Positions 30,301 to 42,300 of a DNA stretch of 64,000 nucleotides are shown here, piece after piece; position 1 is the stretch's first letter, and each line of letters opens with the position of its first letter. Both the position numbers and the translations under genes were made by a program. This stretch comes from Struthidea cinerea. Taxonomy: Eukaryota > Chordata > Aves > Passeriformes > Corcoracidae. The stretch is taken from positions 899,169 to 963,168 of the forward strand of contig VZTI01002748.1 of assembly GCA_013397865.1 (NCBI GenBank), written 5' to 3'. The notes under the pieces were generated by a model. The model had not been told where the DNA came from and searched no databases. It saw nothing but the letters and a program-made list of their open reading frames with translations.

Positions 30301-33300
30301 TTTATTTTCCTCACATAGAAATGATGAAAATATCTAATTTAACTAAAAGGTACCCATAGGAGAAATTCTGCATTCTACAGAAAAAGAAAATCATCATTAC
30401 ATACTTACAGGGCTTTTAGAAAGAACTTCTACAATACTTTTTAATTTGCTTTTATGACAGTTGCTAATATAGTCCAAGGTTGCCTTAATCACATAAGATG
30501 GAAAATGAGGAGGATTAGGAGCAGGATCCAGTTCTCTAAACGAATAAAAAAGAGATTTATATTTTTCTTCTCAAAAATCAAACCACTTGTATTTAATACA
30601 GTAAATCTTAATGAATAAACATATTAATTCCTAGAAAATACTTTCTGCTTTCAGTAAGAAGCACCAAAAGCATCCAGAAAATTGACGTGCACCTTATTTT
30701 CTAGCTGCTTGTTGTCCCTCTATGGCAGCTTTCTAAACTGTACTTTCTTAACACTGGGGTTTTTTTTCTTTTTTTGAAAGATCATATTGCTAAAACCCCA
30801 CACATTTGTCTCATCTAAGGTACTTAGTACAAAAATCTAACTATGGGTAAATCTCCTGCATTTTGTAATTGTGGGAACAATTTGGTTGAGAAAAAAGCAA
30901 TCATGCATCTTGACATAAAAACAGGGTAGTGAGCTCCTCTGGGACCTCAAAAAGAAAAGAAATGCGTCACGGCAGAAATACAAGTGCATAATCTAAGTTT
31001 CATCATTCTTATTCTTACCACTTCCTTCTTAGAAAGAAGAGCTTTGTTTACAAGCAGACCCCACAGTCTGTTAACAAACTCACTACAAAAAAAATTTTAA
31101 AGAGTCCTTAAATCCTCAGCCATTTAACTTTTGGCAGATTTTCCCAGAAATGCTTTGGTTTCTTTCAACTTAATATTTTTACAATAAAGGATATTTCTTT
31201 ATCTTCTCAAATATCTTCTTTGAGAACTTTAAAAAAATGCAATGTTTTTCCAAAAATTTCTACCTGAACATAAAAATCTGGAAAATTATTATACAAATAG
31301 GGATATTTTAGGACAACAACAAAGACTGAAAAGCTAATAAACATGAAGACATTTATGGCACTAGACTATTTCTATTAATTAGGAATTTGTTTATTTGGCA
31401 TTGCTTAACCAATCTCCTTACCAAAGACAAGAGCTGCCACTACAAGAAACAGTTCACTTTACCTCTGTGACTTCTAGTTATTAAAGACAATTAAAAGAAT
31501 CACTTCAACTTAGAGACTAAAACCTGACCAATTTAACAGAGAGGGCAGTCCATCCAAATTTGAACTAATCTAAATTGGCAGTGCCACAGCAGTCCAGCTC
31601 ATCAACACACAACAGCATTCTCTTGCCCACCATTCATTCCTTCCATTAGCCACAGTATTACAGAGCTTCCCCTTCCTGATCTTGGGGAGTAACTACATGA
31701 GAAGGCACAACAGGATGTATCATTACTAATGACAATAAACCCCTTCAATTCTCAACTTCAGGGTTACCTCTTCTTATGCCTGAAGGGCACATTTTAATGC
31801 CCAATTGTTATACGAACACACTCAGCATTTAGAAAACCTACAAGTACATACCTTATATATTTACTTAGATGAGACCCTCCTTCGACCGTGGTACCAGCTG
31901 GTTCATGTAAGGTCATCAACAGCTCAACCACAATCTCTGGCAAGTTACTGTGAGATAAATTGTCAATTTGCTACAAGAAGAAAAATAGCATTTTAATGAG
32001 AAAAAAGTATTTCAGCCAGAATTATTTCTTTGGCTTCTGAGAAAGCCTACTTTTCCTCGTCTAGATTCTCTATGTGTTCCATTATCCATGACATACAATT
32101 CATTCATAAATTAAGCCTGGTTAAGCTTCTCTATGGCAGTCACAGGTAGAACAATTTGCTTTCCTACAGTATATAGAAAAAAAATTATGTTTCATTTTAC
32201 TACTAGTTCTGAACATAGAGTCTGCCTCTGGAGAAAGTGGTTCTTCATAAAGCATTAAAAAATATTTTAAGAGGAAAATGTGACAGATATACGACAAAGA
32301 AACTCAGCGTTGTATAATGAATGTTATAATTTTTTTTTGCATTCTGAAAAAAATTCTACCTCAGTCAACTGTCTGCCTGAAAGTTTCTATTGAATAGCTA
32401 CTTGAAATGCTTGGGATAAAAATTTGGCTAGTTTGAATTTATTAAAATACGAATTTTGTACCTATAAATTTGAGCTATTTACATTTACATAATACATAAA
32501 TGTTTCTTTCTGGTCTGTTAAACACCGCAGAACTCAATTTACACATTTTAAATGGATACCTGTTTTCCTAAGCAGTTTTCATCCTTAAGCATGTCATAGA
32601 CTTTAGAAGCCATTTCTCTTTGCTCTGCTACTTCACTCTTTCCATGGCTTTGATAGACAAAGTACGGAAGGATATTGACAAGTAACTTTGGAAAACAGTC
32701 TGCCAGAACTTGTCTCCAGTCTTTTTCAATCTTGTCGGCAAGTGATTTCACATCTTCAAACTGACTTCTAATCACCAGGTGTGGAACCAGAACTTTGTAA
32801 CAAGACCTACACATACCAAATACATTTCCAAGATGTCCTTAAATTACTTTTTAAAAAAACCTCAAGCATCTTATAGCAAATACCATTCCTCTACTGCATA
32901 ACTAAACTTACCCCCCCATTGTTTAGCTACTGCTACACAAAAAAAACCCAAAATCTTACCTGCATAAATATAATACCTGTGATGCTTGGAATACATTTTG
33001 AAAGTTCTCAATAAATCACCTTACAACAAAATTCTGACGAATTACTATATTTAGCAATTTGAGACCCTGTGTCATAATTGTAAATAAAATCTAAATAACG
33101 CTTTCACATAGCAAACTTACCTGTAGAACTCCTCAAGGCTAGTATAGTTCAGAAGAACATAAGGAAAAGCAGACAGGCTATATCCACTGTCATTTATTTT
33201 CAGCCACTCCATCACCAAATAATCTAAATGTGATGTCATGAAGTCTTCTATACTTTTATAGCCAAAAATGTCAGATACTTTTTTCAAAACCTGAAATGCA

Positions 33301-36300
33301 TGAATTAAGATTGTGAAAATAGCGTAGGGAGTACATGGTACTATGGCAAACTGACAATATTACACCTCCATGTGTACCCCCCCAGCCTTCTAATGAATAT
33401 TTGTGTAACTCAGCTCCTGTTTAGCATAAGCCATTTTACTATTTTATTGCCATATCTCAGAAGAGTGCAATCAGGGAACTACAACTAACCCACACGAGTT
33501 AAGAAAGGATGGCCAGTGCCCATTTTGTAGGGAACAGACTGTGCAAAAACAGGAAGCAGTGAGTAGAAAGAAAGGTTAAAAGGAACATGTGGACTTAAAA
33601 AATCACTGGCATGAAAGGCTGAAGTATAAACAGCAATCATTTCAGTACACCCTTATGAACTTCAAAATAGAATTCCACACGACACATCTTCCAATACTCT
33701 GCATTTATTTTACATGTTTTCCACATAGGAAAACTTGCTTCCACTGGGTAGAATGATTTTTCTAAAAGATCTGCAATATTCAATGTATAAAAGTCTATCT
33801 GTATTTCAGATCTGTGCTTTGAACATAAAAGATTTACCATTAAAATTGCCTTTAATGATTTCATTATTTCTATGTAAGTCATTAAATACAAAGACAAATT
33901 AATTCAGTTATGTAAGTACCACATTAGTCATACCTTTACAAAATTTAACAATTTCAATACTGAGATAAACATTTTGTAGTCTTCCAATTTTAACCTACCC
34001 TTAATTTATAACCTAAATATAAAACGAAATGTTAGACTTGCCTTTTTCACAAGCTGAGGTTCTAATCCATTCTCTTTCACAGACTGGCAAATAGCAAACA
34101 GAGCTTGCTTTTCACAGACTGGACTGCAGCACAGAACCATGGTTATAAGCATCAGCAGAACTGCTTTTCCATTACCCTGTTTGTCCAAAAGATCTTCAGG
34201 ACTTACATCACCCCTGACCTTCAATAAGAAATGATGAAGAACTTGGACAAATATTCTGTTAAAGCAATTTCCTAGTTAATAAATGAGCATAAATAATTTA
34301 AAATTAAGGGCACTGACATAAATACTGCTGAACATGCCTAGTCTCCTTTTTTTACTCCTTGGTGCACATAGGGAAGAACTACCTTGCCATTCAAATGCAA
34401 TTCTCCCCCTGTTAAGGCATGGTGTTGACTGGTAATGAGTTTAAACAAAAGCAACAAGAAACTGCAATGAAAGGGGAGAAGCTGACAGACACCACCAAGC
34501 TGAGGGGACAGAACAAGGACTCAAAGCAACACAGAAACAAGACGATGACAAAGAGCTGGAGATGACAGTACAGAGGGATGAAACAAGATGACAGGGATGA
34601 GGCCTCAGCAACAAGGCCAGGCTACAACACAGCAGGCAAAGGGAACAGAGGAAAATGCAGCAGAGAGATGACATGCAGGTAGATAACAGCATGACAGGAA
34701 AAAAGGGAAAAACGTAGATGAAGTAGATGACTTAGCATGGTAGCAAGGAAGGAGGAAAAGTGAAAGACACTAAAAGAAAAATTAAAAGTTAAAGAAATTC
34801 CACAGTACTATAGCACACCACTGTATTTCCAGTCACTGCACTGAAGGATAACTTTTCCTTCGCTTCAAGCTTCTGAATAGTTCAAAATTTTAAGCAAATC
34901 TCAATTTTGTGAAAAAGATTGCTCTAATATCACTGGAAACATGATCCTTCTGAAATTTACAAATCTGGTTTTATACTATGTAAACACAAGATTTAATTTA
35001 CATTGCCCCTAATTCATTATTTATATGTTTTCTAGATTATTGAGGCTACATTTTTCTATGATTCTTAAGTGTTACAGCACTGAACCTGCAACAACAAATA
35101 GTATGATACAGAAGAGCAGTCTGAAACATACAGTTTACAAATTTACAAGCTTCTAATGTGGGCGAAAATGTGAGTGACTGGATGAGAAAGGAATTTCCTA
35201 ACTATTCCTTTGTTTCACCAGCTCAGATTACCAGAAGCCCAGAAGAATTAATGTTTCTGGAAAACTAAACACAATCATGCTAAAAGTAATTTTATTCAAA
35301 AGATCAAAACTAGGCAAAACTAATGACTAGATGTTGGTACCAGATTGCTCATTCCTTCCTGAACTCTGAGATATACATTCTCAAAAGCCTTTTGCTGGAG
35401 CTTCAGGGGAAGAGGTTTTGACACTCCAGAAGAATCTCTCTGTTTCACATCTTGAAACAAACTTCAAAAAAAAAGGACAATAATTATTAGCATAACACTA
35501 CAGAATTACTGTATGTTGTGAGTATCAATAAGGTTCTGATTTTCTCAATATAATTATTTTTGTCTTAATTTCCTTATTGATTTTTCTTTATTTTCTTATA
35601 GAGCAGTTTCTTTCTATATATCGATCTCTCACATCACAGAATAACTGAAATACAGACAAAGTTTAAACACTTCAACAAAATTTGGCAGGCTGTTATATTC
35701 TGTCAAGATTGAAGTTCCAGAAGTATTGAAAAGAGCAGCTATGCAGTAGCCCAAGTGACACCCAGTTAAGTGAAATGAAGCATTATTCTTATAAACAGAA
35801 AAAATATCTACATCATCACCTGGTAATTGACCTTGCAGCAAGAATGCGAACTTGATGGTGACTGTCTGCAAGGAAATGTGGGAAAGCATCCCTCACAGGT
35901 AGATCTTCATTTTTCACATTAAGGATCGCCCACTTGCAATGAGGATCAACCTGAAGAAAATTAATATTGTGATTTAAATGTACAGAAGATACACTGAAAT
36001 ACGCAGAAGATCTGTACACTGTTTTTAAGTACATCTTAAGTAAATATTTAGTATGCTAATGAATGCCAGAAAATCTGGGATTACCTCAAGCAGGGCTTTC
36101 ATGCAGTTTAAAAGGGCCACTCTTACTGATGCTGTGCATTTCCCTCCTTGAGATAAATGCCTAAAACAAGGAATACTCGATTAAAGGAAAAACCTGCCCA
36201 CAATTTTGAGAAACATTCTAGCAAGTTAGTTTCTGCTGCTCACAGTTGATTCTTTTGTGCTCCATAGGCATGTTTGGGAGGATTTGACATTTTAATTGGT

Positions 36301-39300
36301 AATTGCAAACAATACTCTTTTTTGGTTGCTGAAGTTATCACTTGTTATAATTACGGATGCAATTCAGCATAGAATCAGTCTTTGTATATACACAACAGTG
36401 TAGTGTTTATTATTCTAATACTATCTTAAGGATGAATTTTTTTCTATATATGTAGCCTAACACAGAAAATCTGAAAAGTTAAATGCTGGATAAAGATTCC
36501 ACAGTACACACAAACAGCAAGACACACAGCAGCACTGCAGTCTTCTTACTGATAGCAAAGATAAAAACTAAAAATCAAAAATTTTATGTCCAACAGACTT
36601 CTGCATTAAATAACATACCAAAAGGCTCCAACAACTGTCAAAAACTGTCCTTTGGCATTCCCTGTCTCTTCAGCATGATCATCGAACTGGGCCAACCCTA
36701 CTGCTATAGGGAGCAGATTATTTAAGATTACTTTGCAAACTTCTTGATCTCGACGATACAAAGAACACACAGTACTGTGAAAGAAAGAAAGAAAAAACAT
36801 CTTGAAAAAGCCACCAAATCCCCTGAAAGAGATGTAAAACATGCTGAATAGTTTCTTTCTTACGAAAGAGGCTTAAGAAGCATATCAACATCAACTGCAG
36901 GCAAGAGGTGCTCTTCAGTAGGGAGTTCCTTCAACAGGATCAAGTACTGTGGAATAAATAAAACCAAATGGAATAAAAAACCCAAATGGAATAAAAACGC
37001 AAACAAAACCAAAATGGAAAATAGTACTTAAGAAAATAAGTAGACTAAAAGAAAAATTAGGAAACTTTTTTGTTACGTCTTACACAAAACCATGCAGCAA
37101 AGATAGCTATTGTCAGCTATCGTGTGTTAGTTTGGTCATCTTTTCATGCAAACACCATCACACAGTAATATAGATAATGAAGTTTTGAGTTCTGGCAGTC
37201 AAAAATATTTCCTTTGTAATCTAAGCCACAGATATTATTCTACTACTGACACTTTCCATGCCTTAATTAATGTCTCCCTGGATGGGGGAGAGTTTTAGCG
37301 TCTTTGCCAGGAATTCAAGAGACAAACAGGACCTGCAGCAGTCTCTGCTTTCAGATAGTTGTTTATTAAGTCTTATGAGAGAAATAGAGTCACTGGCGTG
37401 ACCCGGACACAGCACAGAGCAGAGAAAGCAGGAGAAGCCCTCCTGCATTATCAAGATTAGACAGTCTTTTTAAAGGTAAATTATCCAATAATAACGTAAA
37501 ATGAAAGATATTTTCACTTTTCCACCAATGTTCAATAAATCACTTTGTCACATACACAGGAACTGCGGAATTCTTTATCCAATCACCTTAAACTACTTCT
37601 ACTGCAGAATATGGAGTAATAGANCAGAATATGGAGTAAAAAAAGAAGAAGGAGGAGGCCTGGAGAAAGACAACAATCCTCCATTTTTAAGTTTTTTACT
37701 TTTTATCTATTTACTATATTAACAAACGCAAAGACCCTAAATTTTCACCTTGTGATAATCTTACATAACATTCTATCATCTAGTTCACACCAGTGTAGAT
37801 TCCAGCTCTTCCCAAAGGGTAGGTAATTTTCTCCATGGGCAAAGGTCAAGGACAGTGTTGTCTGCGGGGGAGAATCCTTCAAAACAGGCAGAGAGATATT
37901 CTCTGCATTCCGGATTCCAACATGCTACAGAGACTATTTCTAGTTCTTTAACAAATAATTAATGATAAAGGCAAGATATTTATATTTCTCAACTCTTATT
38001 TTCTGGGTTACAAATTCGAACTGCTGTTTTCCCGACCACAACACACTTCAAAAAACACCAAATGTAGCCATTTTAAGTCTTCTCAGGGGACTTATGACAG
38101 GAGAAAGACAATACATAATTGAGAAGACTATGCAAATGTAGTAACCATACAATTACAGAAGTGGGCCTGCTGTAAAAACCCCTCATACTCACCATGTGCA
38201 GATGCAGTGGCTTAGTGCTATCAAAGACACTGCCTTCAGTCAGCATTAACAGCCTCCTCCAAATATCGGAGGCTCGGAAGCTCACTGTCTGAACTTGGAC
38301 TGTAGTCACACAAATACACAAGAACCTCACAATTTCAAGGAGAAGTAAATCCTGCTTTGTCAACTGTTCTTCTGCTAATGGGCTCAAAGCACCTAGAAAT
38401 AATATTTTCACGTAAGAAATGCTTCTCCAAGGACAACAGAAGAGGTGGTAACATTTTAGGTCTTTACAAAACTAATATAAGTTCTCAAAAAAGACAGAGT
38501 ACAAGCAACTTTTATGTTCATTTGTTATTGAGCAGTTAGGGCATTTGAAGTAAGATTTTAAAGCAAAAGATAACATCAGTACTTGTAGCACTTAACAGGA
38601 ATAAACAGATTCATGCTCCTGTCCCTCTGAAGGTCCAGATAGTGTCAAGAATTATTAATCAGCAAAAGGAGAAAAGTTAAATAGGACTATTTTAAAAAGA
38701 ATGAAGCACAATCTGTTGAGAGACAAGTATTGTACAGACTCATTTTCTAGTATTTTCCTTGCCAAAACTTCTGCCTGCCTTTGAAAAAGTTAGTTTCTTT
38801 TCTTGCATTATTTTATTTATAAAATAAAAAATAAACTTCTCTTTTCTAAATGAACTAGAACACTTCAATAACATCTTTAAAACACTGATGAGAATTATTC
38901 TTGCTTAGAAAGTACTTGGTTCTACCACTACCTGCTTCAACTACTAATAAAGCAGCTCAATTTTGCACCCCATGACCTTTCAAGCAAAGAGATATGTGCA
39001 AAAACAAGCTTTTGGAAGTAATTTTGGACATAGGGAAGACTTACCTGTTGCAGTTTGCATGTCACCAGATTCATTTGTATCACTGACGTCAGTCACTGAA
39101 CGATCATCAAACAGATCATCAGATACCCGGTTATCTACTTCCATTATACTCTCCTCAGGATCATTCCTGAGATCCACTTCTCCCAGCACACTTGGCTTTC
39201 CAGTAACTGTCATCTGACAAAAAACACCACATCCTTTTAAAGTTGGCTTTTAGGAACAGAAGAAACACCACAGACATAGCATAAGGAGAGACACCGCAGT

Positions 39301-42300
39301 TTCCCAGTGAACTAGAACAGGTGAAGACGTAAGGGTGACATGAATTGACGAATTTCATCCTTTGTGATAAACCTGTTTCCTATACATTGTCTGTAGGTGC
39401 TAAAAAGCTAGAAGCAGCAAAATTCTTCAGCCTTTTCTCAATATTCTGTGAGAAGACTGTCTTTCCTATGTAAACTATTTTAAACAAGGTCACAATTTCA
39501 TAAACTCCTTGCACCTGCAGGCTGTTTTGCAAGATTGTTATGGCTTTGACTTTGAAAATATTTTGGAATAGGTATCTTAGAACTTGGCCAATCCTCTCAA
39601 GGGGTGGACGGCCGAGGAACCAATTACCTATTGCCACTCAACAGACTTTTGCGATCTATCCTATATAGTAGTCAGAAAATTATTAAAAAAAAAAAGCTTC
39701 AGCTTCCACTTGTTCATAAGCCTGGACTCGGTGTCGTTTTCTTTATGCACCTCGGACGTAACAGCGACACATTGTCTAAACTATTCCTTTAGGATAGAAG
39801 CTTCCTCAGACAGATACTGACCTCTGCATTTCAGATTCTGCCAAGGACAGTGTTAGTTTTTTAAAAACGCTTCTCTTTGTAAGACTCACCAACTTCTCAC
39901 CATACTTCATAGTTACAGAGAAATGAAAATGAGGCATGTGACTTTTTGAGGGAACACTAATTACTACTTTACCTACTAGATGACAACACAAGGCAAAACC
40001 CCCAGCTCTTCTTCATCTGAAAAAAACAAAGGAATTTTCCCACCTAGACCTGACTACAGCACAATGTGCCAAAAAGAGAAGTTTTAAGAATTGTGCTAAA
40101 CACAGTGATGTGCCACACTTTTCCCAGTGAGAAAGGAGTCATTTACAGTCAGATTTAATACCCACATAATAAACACAAAAAAACCCCTCCTTTGCAAACG
40201 CATTAAAGTTAAATGTCATGTGTTATAGAATTCTTTTGTATATACTTCTACTATAACAAAGTATTAAAAAAATGAAAAATAGCATAAAGTTGTTTATTAA
40301 TGTGAGCTGGAATGCTAAGCTTGATCAAATGTTATCCATCTGCTCTTCTTTTTACCCTAAGCCTGTGTTCAAATGCTAAACAGAAATGTTTCCGGTTAGG
40401 AATTCTCTATAAAACTAAATGTGTTTCAATTTATGTTTTTCAGTAAAACGTATCTCATTTGGTTTGCCTCCAGATTATTGTGCTGTAAAAACAATCCTCT
40501 CACAGAAGAGCACTGCATTCAGAAATAGACAGAATGTACTTACCAGATTCTTGCAAATATCTATGAGATCGTTCATAAATTTTGATGTTAACAAACGCAG
40601 GAATATATTAGACAGCATCTTATTAACACTGTTCTGTAAGGAAGCAAGATGTACAGATAGATTAATTCTTTTTTTTCAGGAATTATAGGTATGATACTCA
40701 ATTTTCTGAACTCATTAATGAAGAAAGAAATTTAAATTCCTTTATAAATTTTACCTTGGTACAATTGCACAAACATTTTGTACACTGCATTATCAAAGTC
40801 CTCAGCGTGTTGATCTGGGTATCTTCATTTAGTTTGTTTTTAGACTGAGAAATGCTTTCTCCAGCATAATGAACGAGAGACTAGTAAAAATACAACACAG
40901 TTAGAAACCTCAGTGAAATGCCCTTATGCAGCACACACATAAAGACAAAAGGATATGATTCCCATTCATACATTCTCATTCATACAACTTTGATGTTCAT
41001 AGCGTGATTTGATTAATCCACATTTTTTTGTGATTTTGCTCAAGAAGTGACAAAACCATGGCCTAGACATGCTTGAAACATTAATATTTTCATCACAAAA
41101 GAAAAATGAAGCATATCTCCACAAAGTGTAAGTTTTGGGTTTCTGTGTTTAAGGAAGAAACCACCTTGGATATCCACCTTGGATAATAACAATAATAATA
41201 AAAATAATAGCAATAGCTGTCTTCATAGTGGTTTGAACCATCCAATTATCTTAAATTCCCGAATAAAAGACTATAAACAAAAGGACTTGTTATCCTATAA
41301 TTAGTCCTTTGTCTACATGTCCATGACTTTCACTTTTTTGAAAGGTGTGACTCAGAAATGTATCAACATTTAGAATAATCTCCACTGCAAAACTCGTGCA
41401 TTGGTGGACTGACAGAATTCCAGTGACTTCTCTCTTTCAGTAGCAGTGACATACTTAAACCTCTCTAAGCTGCCTTTTTCTGAGATGATCTGAAAATGTG
41501 TCAATACAAACAAAATTTTATGACTTAATTTATATTCAAAGCTTTATTTCATTTTTAATAGGTCCCAAATGCATTACTGCTTACCTTAGCATTCTGGAAC
41601 AACGCTGACTTACAGGCATCCTCCTCTTTAAAAATACCAGTGTAGCAATAGCAACCCAGAACACCAACCAAGAGACTGACACATCGGACAAGGTGCTCAG
41701 CAGCAACAACCTTAGACTAAATCAAATACACCGTATAAACACCAGTGGTTCATCACCACAAAATACAGAATCCATATACTTTGCCTTGAAAATAGATTGT
41801 TTGGGATCACAAATGGAAGGACGTAGCAATAATTTCTAACTTACCTTAGGACCACAACTGCTTAAAAGCTTTTCTGACATTGCTAAAAGGCAGTTCTCCA
41901 GTGTTTCCCTAAGATTTTGGTTGATGGCAAGTCTTGAACCAGCCACATTTTTATCTGTAACATTTACTGCAAAGTTAGTGAAAATATCCATTTCATCAAA
42001 TGTTGTCTGCAGGTACAGCTCTTCAACATCAGAAAAACTGTTTTCTTCTTTCCCTTGCACGTGTTGCTCACTTGAAGAAGAGACACAGTTTTTACTTTAG
42101 CAGCCAGTACATAACTCACAAGTCTTAAAAACTATTACTTAAATACAAAAAATATACAAAAACAAAATAAAATATTTTCTCTTTTTGTGCTTCCAAACCC
42201 TGTCTGACCTTTACTTTCTGACATGACTTTCACTGTGGAATGGACACTACCATTTTAGCTCTAACTGAATGTAAGGAAACATGAAGACTGCACACAGGTC

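Noticed and set aside
34441..34692. Leu/Cys/Ser-rich 83-codon frame resembling a signal or membrane peptide
   Set aside because: It arises from a purine-rich low-complexity tract with GATGAC repeats inside an ATM intron; no splice or family support.
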